64,000 nt of DNA from Diphasiastrum complanatum (Eukaryota; Streptophyta; Lycopodiopsida; Lycopodiales; Lycopodiaceae). The notes below the pieces were generated by a model. The model was not told where the DNA came from. It worked only from the letters and a program-made list of their open reading frames with translations, and did not search any database. The position numbers and the translations under genes were made by a program. Of this stretch, positions 44,570-56,369 are shown in pieces (position 1 is the stretch's first letter; each line of letters starts with the position of its first letter). The stretch covers positions 13,828,928 through 13,892,927 of the forward strand of contig CM055094.1 in the NCBI GenBank assembly GCA_029204225.1. The letters run 5' to 3'.

Positions 44570-44736
44570 CTATCAGACCACGATCCTGTGCCCAAGAATG
44601 GTTCACAGTAATAGCGCACTATGTGATGTGAGCTTACATAGCTAGCTTGAATGATTATCTCTACTTCTTGAATAACTTTTACTCTCTCAAAGATCTCTGA
44701 TCCTATGGAATCAGATAATTAAGATACAATGGAGTT
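44570..44736. other. short spacer between gypsy and copia relics
   Basis: No gene or repeat recognised. It contains ATCAGACCACGATCCTG near 44,572 and ends at the TGTTGAGGAAC LTR start. Confidence 0.4.
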
Positions 44737-45328
44737 TGTTGAGGAACTTTGAATCACGCTACTGATCTACCTTATCGATTCATCACACATTTATTCATGA
44801 GTTGCCTTTATGTATATATACATGGAACAATTATAGTGATTGTGTGGGCAACAAACATGAAACAATGCAGTTACTAAAAAGTACTGAAATGAATTGTAAC
44901 GTAGTCTACGTCAGACAAGGCAGAGGAAGAGCTCTATTTTGAATGTGACAATCGAACGATCGTCAAAGACTTCGAGCAAGTCGAGTCGATTGGCTTGCTC
45001 TTGAGAGAAGTCGATGATGTGGACTTCAATGTCAATGAGATGTTGCCATGACTTCGATGTCTGGGAAGTCGATGACGTGGAGTTTGAAGTCGGAGAAGTC
45101 GATGACGTGGACTTTGAAGTTGATGGAGTTTGTTGATAGGATGTCGATGACTTTGAAGTCGGAGACTTCGATGTTGATCCTACTTCTGCTTCAGTTGATT
45201 GATTGCACAGACGTTCGACTTTTGAGAATAAGGCTGCATGTAGTTGTAGAGAGAGCTTATATATTTACATAGTATATTGTGCTCAGGAATGAAATTCGGG
45301 TGAGTCGGAGTGAAGCTTAATTCCAACA
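44737..45328 (-). mobile_element. 3' LTR of a truncated copia (592 bp)
   Basis: Bounded by TGTTGAGGAAC and TTCCAACA, with a 5-bp terminal inverted repeat (TGTTG/CAACA). The polypurine tract abuts it at 45,329. A TATA-like ATATATAAGC lies on the minus strand at about 45,257-45,267, which would leave a short U3. Part of the same LTR is present at 47,306-47,420. Confidence 0.7.
45005..45160 (+). repeat. ~30-bp minisatellite in the copia LTR
   Basis: Units of GAAGTCGATGACGTGGA(C/G) with TTTGAAGTCGGA spacers; the clearest pair starts at 45,064 and 45,094 (period 30), with diverged copies at 45,007 and 45,141. It lies in the transcribed part of the LTR. Confidence 0.75.
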
Positions 45329-45337
45329 CTCCCCCTT
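45329..45337 (-). other. polypurine tract of the truncated copia
   Basis: The minus strand reads AAGGGGGAG directly upstream of the LTR start TGTTGGAATTAAG. It shows where this element's 3' LTR begins and sets its orientation. Confidence 0.85.
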
Positions 45338-45343
45338 AAGCTT

Positions 45344-47305
45344 AACTCCTAGGATCCTGAATGAAATAGAGCGAGCTACATAATGCAACATGCTTTTTCC
45401 TCCATAGAGGCTTAGTCAAGATATCAACCAACATACTATCAGTTGGACAGTAACTTAGTTTGACATTTTTATTCTAAACTTTCTCTCTAAGAAAATGAAA
45501 TTGAACTTCAATGTGTTTAGTTCTAGAGTGAGTTCGTGGGTTCAAAGATAGAGCAATGTAGCTTTGATTGTCACAATGGAGTATAGTTGGACTGATTTGA
45601 GGGATCATAAGATCCTGAAGCAATCTTCTGAGCCAGATGATTTCCTTTATTGCAGAGGTGGATGCAACATATTTGGACTCTGTGGAAGACAAAGAAATAC
45701 ATTTTTTTGCTTTCAACTATTCCATGAAATGAGTCCTCCTGCCAGAAAGCAAAGATAGCCAAAAGTGAATTTTCTTGTGTCCACATTACTAGCCCAATCA
45801 GAGTCAGAATAAGTAAGTTATGTCAAGGCATCATGTATATTTTCATTATAGCACAAAGCATAGTGCTTAGTGGCTTGAATGTATCTTAGTGCTCTAAGTA
45901 GAGCCTTCCAGTGAGGTAGGCCGAGATTTTACATGAATTGTGACAATGTGTTGACTGTAGATGCTAGATCAGGTCGAGTGCATACATGATTGATCCGACT
46001 ATCGATTGATAGGGGTATTTGCACATCTCTTTCTTCTCTACATCAGTTGTCGGGCACATATCCTTTGACAGTTTGAATCCTGGATCCATAGGCGAGTCAA
46101 TAGACTTGTAGTTTTCCATGCCATACCTGTAAAGTACACTAGCTAAATACCTTTCTTGGTTAATCGTGATACTTCTGTCTGCTCTGTCTCTGATTATCTC
46201 GATCCCCAAAAGGTAGTGCACAGGGCCTGAATCAGTCATTTCGAATTCCTTCAACAATAGTGACTTTGTCTCATGAAGGAATTGATTCGAATTGCTGATG
46301 ATCAGAGAGTCATCAACATATAGAGCTATTATGACATAGCTTGAGTCTATGTGTTTGAGATAAATATTAGAGTCAGTAGCAGAGTTAGGAATGAAGTCAT
46401 GCTGCAACAAAAATTGATTGATTCTATCAAACTAGGTCCTTGGAGCTTGCTTTAGTCCATAGAGAGCATTTTTCAGCTTACATACCTTTTGTTCATGGCC
46501 TTGAAGGATGTAACCTTCAGGTTGATAAATGTAGATGTCTTCTTGTATGTATCCGTTCAGAAAAGCAGTATGAACATCCATCTGGTGAACTTCCAGATCC
46601 TTAGTAACTACGATAGCAAGTAAAGATCGAATTAACTGAAGTTTTGCAGCTGGACTGTAAGTATTAGTGTAGTCAATCCCATAGGTTTGTTCATATCCCT
46701 TGACGACTAGTCAAGCTTTCCATTTGAATATCGAACCATCTGGATTGAGCTTCAACTTGAAGATCCACTTAGTGTTGATGATCTTTGCATTAGGAGGAGC
46801 TTCGACAAGACGCTAGGACTTGTTCTTCATCAATGAATTGTACTCAGCATGCATGGCAGAACGCCAGTTGTCTGCATTCAAACTCGACAATGCTACTTCT
46901 ACTGAGGTAGGTTCATCATTATTGATGAATGCTTGAGAGGTATATCGATCAAGCTCTTGTCGATGTTGAGTAGATCTCTGAACAAAAGTCGGTTACTGAG
47001 ATGATGATTCTCCTTGCTATGCGACATGGGTATCTTCAATATTTGTCGGAACAGTCACAGGTCGAGGCCTGTCGATGGTGATGGGAGTCGTTGGAACGAA
47101 CTCCTGCATTGGCTGCTTCTGCTTGAAGTCGTAGAATCTGTCTTTGAGGAAGACTACATCTCGACTGACTGAGATGCAGCTTGACTCGATATTATAGATC
47201 CGATAGGCTTTGTGTGATGTTGAGTATCCAATAAAGATACTCCTGCAGCTGACAAGGTCAAGCTTCTTTCTCAAATCAAAGGGAATCTACACATAACAAA
47301 GACAG
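45344..47305 (-). pseudogene. truncated copia: integrase end, reverse transcriptase, RNase H
   Basis: From 47,305 leftward: integrase C-terminal segment (LRKKLDLVSCRSIFIGYSTS, DVVFLKDRFYDFKQ), a linker (MQEFVPTTPITIDRPRP), then reverse transcriptase with several stops in its first half and a clean stretch at 46,410-45,964 (ALYVDDSLIISNSN, so the YVDD box is intact). RNase H remains are at 45,716-45,474 (CISLSSTESKYVA, LHCDNQSYIAL, HSRTKHIEVQFHF). Gag, protease and the integrase core are missing: at 47,305 coding sequence joins LTR sequence. It is a useful in-window comparison for the + strand copies at 4.6-6.5 and 56-64 kb. Confidence 0.85.
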
Positions 47306-47420
47306 CGACGTTGATCATGCTTCTGCTTCAATTGATTCATTGCACAAACGTTCGGACTTTAGAGAGTAAGGTTGCATGTCATTGTAGAGAGAGCTTATAT
47401 GTTACATAACTATGTAAGTA
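47306..47420 (-). mobile_element. partial 5' LTR joined to integrase
   Basis: Matches 45,164-45,275 (CTTCTGCTTCARTTGATT, GAGAGAGCTTATAT). It ends without a terminal CA-type boundary. With the coding joint at 47,305 it shows that a deletion removed the inner LTR, Gag, protease and most of integrase. Confidence 0.75.
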
Positions 47421-47454
47421 GCAGTACTTCAATGACCCCTATATGTCCATTTAG

Positions 47455-48490
47455 TGTTGGGGGCTAAATGGCAAATTACCCTTGGATAAGGGATACTTTT
47501 AGGATTAAGGGTAGGTGCCTTTGGATAAGGGCAGACAAGTGACTATACCTTGGTCATGGGTATGGAATCACGTTACCCTTGGATAATGGGTACCCTTAGG
47601 ATTAAGGGTATGTGCTTTTAGATTAAAATACTGGTGTCATTGGATAAGGGCAGGTAGGTGTCTATGCCTTGGTCGGAGGTATGGAACCTAGTGAGGTGTT
47701 AGAAAGTCATTACCATGGGTGTTTTGGCTATTTTTCTAAACCTTGGGCCTCAACCTTGAACGATATCGCTTTATTGGTCTTGGACCAAAGTATACAATCA
47801 CAACTTGGGCAATGGGACCTAGTAGGAGGGCGCACTTCCAAGGTGTCCATTGAGTTTCCACTCCCACAAGAAAGACATTCAAAGAGTCATAGGTTTTGAA
47901 AGAAGTCTCTTGACCTTACATATAAGCCTATGAAGGTCCTTTAACTCCCCTAGGCTCTCTCTTTTCCATTTGTTTTGCATGGAACTCCATAGTGTATTTG
48001 AGAGTGCCATTTGGCATCTATATGAGGGGAGGAGGGCGCCCATAGGGAGGGGGAGAGATCTCTTTTGCTTGTTATGCTTATGCTCTAGTGTGGCTACTAG
48101 TGTATGTTTTATTGTGTGTAGTATGCTTAGGGTTTGGATCTTGCTTATGGTATGGGACATAAGTAGGGTTTGGATCTTGAGTATGCTATGATTTGTGGTG
48201 GTATGCTTGTGATTAGTTATTGGTTAGCAAGGGGGTGCTAGTGCTAGATTAGCCAAGTTGCAGGATTGCATGTGCTAGCTAGCTATGGTTGGGTGGTGAA
48301 TACTTGAGGCCACTTGTTATCTACCTTTGTGATTAAGATTAAGGACACAGGTGGAGAAGAGATCCATGAAGACTTGAAAATCCTTACTTGCAGGTGGAGG
48401 CATCCTAGCTTGGAGTTGGAGAGCATCTTGGAGCTTGCAGGTTACTTAGAGAACCTTTGGAGGCACTACCTTTAGATTTGGAGGACTTCT
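47455..48490 (+). mobile_element. 5' LTR of a + strand gypsy
   Basis: Begins TGTTGGGGGCTAAATGG and ends near GATTTCA (48,489), about 20 bp before a primer-binding site. A tandem duplication (TACCCTTGGATAA at 47,477 and 47,574; TTGGATAAGGGCAG at 47,521 and 47,640) occupies its start. A TATA-like CTATATGAGGGG lies near 48,020. No partner LTR is in the window because the element is truncated at about 51.5 kb. Confidence 0.6.
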
Positions 48491-48508
48491 TGATTTCATT
48501 TGTAAAAG

Positions 48509-48520
48509 TGGTATCAAAGC
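48509..48520 (+). other. primer-binding site of the + strand gypsy
   Basis: TGGTATCAAAGC, the same one-base variant of the iMet site as at 29,445-29,456 on the other strand. Confidence 0.75.
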
Positions 48521-49679
48521 TAGACAAAGGATGGTAACCTTTCTAACCTTCTTCAAGTTCTATAAAGACCAGAAATTAAATTTTTTTTTGGAAAAGATTA
48601 TTGGCTTTTCTAGTAATAGGAAGCTTGTAGTTGACGTATCCAATGAATCTAGTTCTCTTGATAAAGAGTAGTGATGCTTATAGAATTGTTTAGAGGCTGA
48701 TTTTTTATTATGTTAGAGAAGTTTTAAGGTGGGCTGTTGGTTTTAAATCTTTTTGAAAAAAGATTTGTGGGTGCATAAATGAAGTGTTTAAACTTGTAAT
48801 TTTCGTTTTAAAATTCTGTTTTTCAGACCTATAAATCTGAAAATCAAATCTGAAAAGTGAAGTTTTCATAAAAACTTCATTAGTTACACCTTTCTACCTA
48901 TTAATTTCATGAAAATGGTAATGTAGGAAGGAAAAGGTAATGTAACTTTATGCATAAAAAAATGTTTTGAAGTTCTATTTTTTGTCATTTTAAAGTTCTG
49001 ATTTTCAGACCTGTAAATCTGAAAAGCAGATCTGAAAAGTGTGCACATGAGGCTCCGAGTGCTCTGTATGGTTTGTGCAGAACACAAATTATTACGTATT
49101 GCAAATCAAGCTTCGCAATATGAGCTTATTCTTTATTTGCTAAGCCAATTTTAGATTTATCTGAAATGCATCTAAGTAGTTGTGAATTGTCAAAAATTCT
49201 TAACTTTGTAGACTTAGATTAGGAGCAAATTGAAAAGAATAAGTTACTGTCTGAATTTAAAAGTTTTCATAGAATGTCATTAGTTTTCCATTTCTAGTCA
49301 CTAGTTTCATAGATTTGAAGAGTAGGAAAGTGAGAAATGTGAAAATTTGTGTTGAATTTGAAATGACAAATGGAAATGGAATTGGAGTGGGAACTTTATG
49401 TAAACATTAGTTTGAAGTAGTTAATTGAAGTTTACATAAAAATTGGTTTTGATTTCTGCTTTGGTTTTGAAATTGCTTGGTGTAGTTTTCTCTTAAGCTT
49501 GGATTGAGCTTACAAACAATAAGTATTGAATGAGTAAAAGTAAATGCTTTTATTTGCATTGGATTATGTAAGAATTGAAACATTTCTATCATTCTAATTA
49601 GAATTACTTGTTGTTGTATTTGCATAATAGAAAAACACACAAGCAACTCCAATGGATCAAACCAATGAAAACCCATAAT
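48521..49679 (+). other. untranslated leader of the + strand gypsy
   Basis: About 1.1 kb of AT-rich DNA between the primer-binding site and the first Gag-like sequence. Two related blocks (TTAAARTTCTGWTTTTCAGA and TGTAAATCTGAAAA, near 48,810 and 48,990) form a diverged internal duplication. No gene is seen. Confidence 0.5.
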
Positions 49680-50565
49680 TTGATCTATCAAACCCATCCA
49701 ATGTGGCACAAGCTCTTGAACTTTTATACCAACAAATTCAAGCCACTAATTCTTGAAACTAATAAAAGGAACCAAGACTTAGAGTCTAGGTTAGCCAACC
49801 AGAAGAAGCATGTAGTTCCACCTCCCGTAAAATTGTTTAAGGAGGAAAAGAAGATAGGAACTTGCAAGTGGTAAGTTCATGGCTTAATGTATGGAACAGA
49901 TACTTTGGCATGAACCAATTCCTTGAATGTGGAAAGTTGTCCACTGTAACTATGTTCCTTGAAGAAAGAGCCTTAGTATGGTAGGATGACCTAGTTGCAA
50001 AAGGCAATCAACCTTATACATGGGATGATTTTTGCATAGTTTTAAGGAATACTTCCTACCACTATTAGATGACTCTGAACACTATCAAAAGTTGAGTAAT
50101 TTAACAATGAATAGAGGTTTGAAACAATTTATGAATAAAGGTTTGAAACAATTTATTGAAGATTTTCATAAATACATGAATATATATTATAGTAACATTC
50201 CACCAAAGGTTCAAATGTTAATGTTTATTGATGGATTACCAAAAGATTACCAAGTGGATGTTCGTAGGAACCATCCAAAAACCCTAGAAGATGCTATTAG
50301 GGCTGCGAAGTTGATGACACACCTAAGCCATCTAGGGGTCACCAGCCTAATGAGCCAAAAAAAGGTTTTCAATTCAAGAGGAAGGATAGGGAAACTGTTA
50401 ATAAAACACATCCCAATTCCAACAATCCTAAGAAAACCAAGAAAAACTTTAAAAACCATCAAGGTGACAAAGATATAGCTGAAGTTCGTAAGAAGACCTT
50501 GTGCTTCAAGTGCAATGACGAGGGTCATCTTGCACGAGATTGTATCAAAAAACTAGCTTCTACCT
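49680..50565 (+). pseudogene. gypsy gag, broken
   Basis: Starts in one frame (SNPSNVAQALELLYQQIQAT), passes stops, then reads WNRYFGMNQFLECGK and a clear Retrotrans_gag core in the 50,032-50,478 frame (FKEYFLPLLDDSEHYQKLSN, IEDFHKYMNIYYSNIP, MFIDGLPKDYQVDVRR). It ends with an intact CCHC knuckle CFKCNDEGHLARDC (about 50,501-50,542). A 9-residue segment (GLKQFMNKGLKQFI) is duplicated within the core. Confidence 0.85.
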
Positions 50566-50599
50566 CGGGTAATCTATCTCGAAGTAATGAGATGGATGT

Positions 50600-51200
50600 A
50601 TGTTTTTTTAATTTTTTAGTTTCTGGACCTAATGACCTTATTTGCAGTAAAGGTAAGTTAAAGATCAAGTTGTTAGTGTCCTTTTTGTTACAGGATCCAC
50701 TCATAACTTTATTAATGTAAATTTGGTGCAGACGCTAATCCTTCCTACCCAAAAAAGTGTAGTTTTTTAGTTTTTGGACCTAATGACCTTATTTGCATTA
50801 AAGGTAAGTTAAAGATCAAGTTGTTAGTGTCCTTTTTGACACATGATCCACTCATAACTGTATTAATGTAAATTTGGTGCAGACGCTAATCCTTCCTCCC
50901 AAAAAAGTGAGAAAAAATACTATCTAACAATGGCATCGAGAAGCAATTCCGAGTTCATGGATTATGTTTTCTTGATGTAGAGTTACACATACATGATTAC
51001 TCTGAAAAACTAGAATTACATGTTGTTGCATTAGCTAATGTAGATATTGTTCTCGGGCAACAATGGCATTTTGATAAGAATAAGTTATTGAGAATTGATT
51101 TTGTTGAAAAATCTTTATCTTTTATCCATGAGAATTCTTTGATTAAGATCAAGGCTAGTTTAAGTGTTAACACTAAAAATGTTAAATCTTATTCTAAACA
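50600..51200 (+). pseudogene. gypsy protease with a duplicated active-site segment
   Basis: A ~151-bp segment is tandemly duplicated (GTTTCTGGACC at 50,619; GTTTTTGGACC at 50,770). Each copy encodes the active site expected as DTGSTHNFI. The first reads VTGSTHNFI (Asp lost); the second reads DT*STHNCI (Asp kept, Gly replaced by a TGA stop). Downstream, HVVALANVDIVLGQQWHF (about 51,020-51,075) is the second conserved protease block. Neither copy can be active. Confidence 0.75.
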
Positions 51201-51299
51201 AGAACTTAATTCAAGAATGAAGAATTTTGATTTTAAAGTTTATTTATTTTTTCATAATGATTTCATTTGCTGCAATGATAAAAAAACTTAACATAAATG

Positions 51300-51540
51300 C
51301 TATGAATATACCTAGTGAGAATACTATAGAGTTTGAAACCTATAATGAACTTAGGCAGGAATTCAATGATGTTTTTTAAGACCTTCATGTAGGTTTACCA
51401 CCCGAAAGGACAGTCGATCATAAAATCGACCTTATACCTGGTTCAATTTCGATCGCACAGCATCCTTATCAGATGAGTGCATCGGAAGAGGCTGAGGTAA
51501 GTAGTCATTTACATGATTATTTGAAGACAGTGAAAACCAT
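51300..51540 (+). pseudogene. start of gypsy reverse transcriptase, truncated
   Basis: Reads ELRQEFNDVF, one stop, GLPPERTVDHKIDLIPG and ISIAQHPYQMSASEEAEV, the conserved N-terminal edge of the Ty3/gypsy reverse transcriptase. The gypsy sequence stops at about 51,540 with no polymerase core. Confidence 0.8.
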
Positions 51541-52009
51541 TGGTTAAAGTTGTTTAGGGTATTTGGAGAAATTATGAAATATAGATCTGGATCCCTCTAT
51601 GGTATCTTATGAGCTTGCGTAAATTATCTTTTGATCCCACAGTGATCACAAAGATCATTGAAGTCGTTTCTTGTAATCAAGTTATATTTTGCTGGAAGTT
51701 ATCAAAATAACTTCATTCAGAAATATCTTTCTATGTTGACATTTGATTCCTTTCTTCATTTCTTGTTCTTTGTGTGAAAAATAGCCTATTTTGGCAATCT
51801 AGCCATGTAGAACTTTGTAAATATTGTGTATAATCGGGTTGCACACATGGAAGGCCAAGATGCCACATGGCAACCCACTCCTAATGTAGGTTAGGTCAAG
51901 TCAAGAGAGTTGGTCATGTCTTTTCAAAATGTCGAAATATTCCCTCCCAATAGTTGAGAACACTAAAAAATTTGAATTAGGAGTGACATTTCAGAAACAA
52001 AGCCCCTTG
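51541..52009 (+). other. junction region between gypsy and copia relics
   Basis: No gene. A 7-bp inverted repeat (GGGTTGC/GCAACCC) spans 51,837-51,876. TGTGTGAAAAATAGCC at 51,771 loosely recalls the LTR start of the intact copia. From 51,960 on the sequence is close to copia coding. Confidence 0.4.
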
Positions 52010-55000
52010 AGGAAGATGACGATGAAGTGGATTCATCCTTGATGGCATCTACATCAACATCCAAGAGCTACTCCAATGACACATGGTGGATTGATAGTGG
52101 GGCTAGTTCCCACATGACATTCCAAAAGGATTTTTTTCTCAACTCTTGTACCTTTTGTAGGTTGTAAAAAGTCTATTCTAACAGCAAGTATCAATAATGT
52201 AGAATAGATGGAGTGGGAACTATTCCCTTAAGTCTTGGATCCTCTAAAAGAGTAGATCTAGATAATGTACTCTATGTTCCTACACTCACTAAGGATTTGT
52301 TAAGTGTACAACAATTGATGGATGATGGTTTAGATATCAAATTTAAGCAAGGTGTTTGCTCCATAGTGATGAATGATACTTGCATTGAAAAGGGATTCAA
52401 GCAAGGAAGGTTTTTTAAGCTTGATGCTAATGTTTTTCTTGGAAGTGTGAACATGGCTAAGGAGGAGCTCAATCAAGGGAGCTATGGCATAAGACATTGG
52501 GCCATCCCCACTTCAAATCAATGGAGATGCGATGCACCAAGGATCTTGCTCTCGGCCTTCCAAAGACACTCTCAAAGTGTGGAAAAAGATGTGAAGCTTG
52601 TAGCCTCTCAAAGGCACACAAGCTACCTTTTGTTAACTCTTCCACTAGATCTACAAAAGCATTAGATCATTCATAGTGATGTGCACTCTTTTTCTCAAGA
52701 ATCTAATGGAGGTGCATGTATGTATGTATTTTTTATTGATGATTACTCTAGATACACTTGGATTGAACTTTTGGATTTCAAAAGTAAAGTGTTTGAGGCT
52801 TTTGTTAAGTCCAAAACTCTAGTTGAGAATCAACTTGATGCTAGAATAAAAATATTGAGGAGTGATAATGGCGGAGAGTATATCTCCACCAAGGTGATAG
52901 AGTTTTGTAAATCCAATGACATTAAAAGAGAATTTACATGTACTTATAGTCCTCAACAAAATGGTATAGTTGAGAGAATGAATAGAACTCTTTGTGAGTG
53001 TGCAAAAGCTTTAAGGTTAGATTCATCTCTACCTAAGTCATTTTGGGGAGAGGCCATTGTTTGTGCAACTTATTTGTGTAATAGATTGTCACGTAAGCCA
53101 ATTGGAGGCATAACATCTTATGAGGCTCTATTTTGTAAGCCGAATCTTAAAGATCTTATAATCTTCGGATCTACTTGCTATGTTTTTCAAGCATTAGATA
53201 CAAGAAAAAAAGATGATCCTACTTTGTTGGTTATGCTGAAAATAGCAAAGGATATAGAGTCTCTAATCCAATCACTAGAAATATTTTAGTGAGTAGAGAT
53301 GTTATATTTGATGAAGGTAACTACTATAAGTTGAATGAAAGTGCTTCTAATCCATCTTATGTCAAGGATATTGCAAGATTTGAGGAGGAGCCTACATGTG
53401 ATCAAGATCTTGAGGATCCACCTCAAGACCCGAGGACTCCAAGGAGGTCTACAAGAAGGAAGTCCGAGCTATCAAGGCTCACCTATGTTGACAAAGGTAA
53501 ACAAAGGGAAGATTTTCATTCACTTACCTCTTACACTTTTCTAACATCTATGTTTGATGAGCCGAGTTGCTTTGAAGAAGCTATGGAGTCACAAGAATGG
53601 AGGGATGCCATGCAAAAGGAGTATGATGCTCTTATGGAGAATCATACATGGAAGCTTGTGGATCTTCCTCATGGCCACTTGAGTGCAAATGGATCTATAG
53701 ATTGAAGTACAATCAAGATGGAAGCATCAACAAATACAAGGCAAGGCTAGTGGCAAAGGGGTTCTTGCAAACCAAGGGAGTAGACTTTGATGAAACTTTT
53801 GCTCCTGTTGCTAAACTAGTTTTCATAAGGTCGATCATTTCTCTTGCAACTACTCTCAATTGGCCTCTATTTCAACTTGATGTGACTAATGCATTTCTCA
53901 ATGGCTATTTGGAAGAGGAGATCTTCAAGAGGCAACCCGAGGGCTTCGTCAAACAAGATCAAGAAGAAAAAGTGTGTTTGTTGCTAAGAAGCCTTTATGG
54001 GCTTAAGCAAGCACCTAGAGCTTGGTACTCTATGTTGAATGCTTTCTTGAACTCTATAAGATTTTTTGTAAGTGCTTATGATCCTTCTTTATACTTAAGA
54101 TTCAATGATGGTAAAATCATCATTCTCATTTTGTATGTAGATGATATTATCCTTAGTGGAAATGATCATGTTGGTATACAAGAAGTGAAAGTAGCATTGT
54201 CTAAAGAGTTTAAGATGGTGGATCTTGGTAATCTTCATTTCATATTAGGAATAGAAGTATCAAGAAGCAAATATTTGAGTTTCATTTGTCAATCCAAATA
54301 TGCTTCTTCTATTTTAGAAAAGTTTGAAATGAAAGATTATAAAGGAGTAGAAACTCCTATGGAGCAAAATGTGAAAGTTTTTAATAGTGATCATGAAACA
54401 TCCTTTGAGGACATCACACTATATAGAAGACTTGTAGGCTCCTTGATCTATCTTACTATAACTAGGCCTGATTTGAGTTATAGTGTAGGTAAACTAAGCC
54501 AATCTATGCAAAATCCATTGGTTTGTCATTGAAAAAATGCAAAAAGAGTGTTGAGGTATATCTCGGCCACCAAGAACTTTGGTATTTTGTATCAAGGATC
54601 TAATCTTGCCTTGAGGGCATATTTGGATTCTGATTTTGCAGGCGATAAAGTGGATAGGAGGTCCACAAGTGCTTTGATTACCTTTCTTTGCAATGGCATA
54701 ATGTCTTGGCTTTCCAAAAAGCAAGACACCATTTCTCTATCTTCAACCGAGTCAGAATACAAGGCACTAACATCAACAACCAAGGAGATCTTATGGTTGA
54801 AGAGGCTTTTGGTGGAGTTGCAAGTCATGGAGACCGAGGAGAAGCCAATTATATATTGTGACAACCAATCAAGCCAAGCATTAGCAACCAATCTGACATT
54901 CCATGCAAGGAGCAAGCACATAGAGATTGCTCACCATTTTGTGAGAGAAAAGGTTCAAACAAAGGAGATCATCATGTATCTTCTTCAGATTGCCTTGCTG

Positions 55001-55030
55001 ATCTACTAGACATCTCCTAAATTATAGGAG
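52010..55030 (+). pseudogene. decayed copia: protease to RNase H
   Basis: Same protein family as the intact element at 31-35 kb, on the other strand and with about ten breaks. Order: protease DTWWIDSGASSHMTF (52,078), IPLSLGSSKRVDLDNVLYVP, integrase (HSDVH, FIDDYSRYTW, LRSDNGGEYIST, SPQQNGIVERMN; all three catalytic residues present), a short integrase-RT linker, reverse transcriptase (ARLVAKGFLQTKGVDFDETF, YVDDIILSG) and RNase H (YLDSDFAGDKVDRRSTS, SLSSTESEYKAL, YCDNQSSQAL). It stops within the last RNase H motif (CLADLLD, 55,000) because an LTR starts at 55,035. No gag was found upstream. Confidence 0.9.
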
Positions 55031-55034
55031 TTAG

Positions 55035-56211
55035 TGTTGGATTACTCTCCTTCTTACCAATTGATAATCGGTTTTAATCTTCATCTATTGTTTATCCAAT
55101 TATGTGAATTTTTCCGTGTTCTTTTATAGTCTGCAATTTTACAGACACAGTCTGCAGAATTACATAGAGTTTTACCACAGTGTCGCATTTCCATTTTCTC
55201 TCACTTCGGCTTTCTCGCCTATTAGGAATTACGAGTAAAATACAGTGTCATCTTTTTCGCATTGTTTGCATTTTAGCGACACTGTCGCCTATCATAAATC
55301 TCGTGGAAAATGCAGTGTCGCCTTTCTCACATTTTTTGCCTATCAGGATTTGCGAGCAAGTATGTAGAGTCGCATTCTTCGTTTTTCCAAAGTGCCTCAA
55401 ATGTTAAGGAAATGACTCTGGCAATGTGTGGGACAACCCTAAATCGGTTTTTAAGGCACTGACACGTTTTTCGCAAAATTCTGACACTGTCGCTTGTGGC
55501 TGTTTACGTTTATTTCTACAAAGCTACAGTTTTGGTTCATTTATGCGGACAAAATGTTTATGGTCAAATTTCACCGCTTATCAGCAATCAATGACAAGGA
55601 ACCGGATGGATGCCAGTGGAGATCAACCAACTGGCAATCGCAATTGACGACCTAATTTCTAAGTATAAATAGTTGTTCGTGTTCATACATCATCACAAAA
55701 AAAAATATCAAAGAGATTAGTCATCAAGTATTGTAGTTAGATCTCTATCAAGCTTTCAAGCTTGAACTCTCTTGAGCATTTTAGCTCAGTCTTTTAAGAT
55801 ATTTGTTTTAGAGTTGCTATTGCGCTATTGCTTATCAGCATAGCTACTTATTATCAAACTTATTCTCAATTACTTAGAGACAACTTAGAGTGCGCAGCTT
55901 CTATCCACTATTGTCTTGCGCTCATTAGTATCTGATTTTCTTTTCTGAATCAATACTATCTTTTTATTATGTTCAATATATGTCAGAATGCATGCATCTC
56001 TGTATTGTTTTTGTAACTGATAAAAATTGTCTGAGAATTCAATATTTCATGTTTGGCTACGTAATCACTTAGTATCTAGCAATTTCAAAGTTAGTTGTTA
56101 AAGATTGAACGTGATTTCCATCACTACTGCTTTGTTCAATTTTGATAGGCATAGTCATGCATTGGAAGTAGGAAATTTCCCCCGCTACTTTATCTATCCT
56201 ATTTTCCGACA
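55035..56211 (+). mobile_element. 5' LTR of the split + strand copia (1,177 bp)
   Basis: Starts TGTTGGATTACTC and ends TTTTCCGACA, directly followed by a primer-binding site. Several GTGTCGC-type motifs fill the first 450 bp, including a perfect GCGACA-C-TGTCGC palindrome at 55,276-55,288. A GTATAAATAG TATA box lies at 55,663-55,672. Its start resembles the start of the nested element's LTR (TGTTGGATTTATC on the minus strand at 62,801), so the two are related families. The 3' partner is beyond the window. Confidence 0.8.
55663..55672 (+). promoter_or_regulatory. TATA box of the split copia's LTR
   Basis: GTATAAATAG on the + strand, about 630 bp into the LTR and downstream of the cluster of GTGTCGC motifs. 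Confidence 0.7.
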
Positions 56212-56223
56212 TGGTATCAGAGC
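56212..56223 (+). other. primer-binding site of the split copia
   Basis: TGGTATCAGAGC, complementary to the 3' end of initiator tRNA-Met and directly abutting the LTR end at 56,211. Confidence 0.95.
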
Positions 56224-56369
56224 GAAATCTCTAATACTTGATATCTTTCACAATATCAAATTGATAATCATACTCTTCAGTTCTTTTCAACCTTTCAGTA
56301 TCAGAGAATTGATTTCCTATTGTTGGCATTATTGCATCTTAGCATCATCGATACAATCGACAGACTAAG

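Noticed and set aside
55035..56211. Reading this LTR as the 3' LTR of the copia at 52-55 kb
   Set aside because: It directly adjoins a + strand primer-binding site on its right, and the upstream copia is cut within RNase H, so it is better read as the 5' LTR of the next element.
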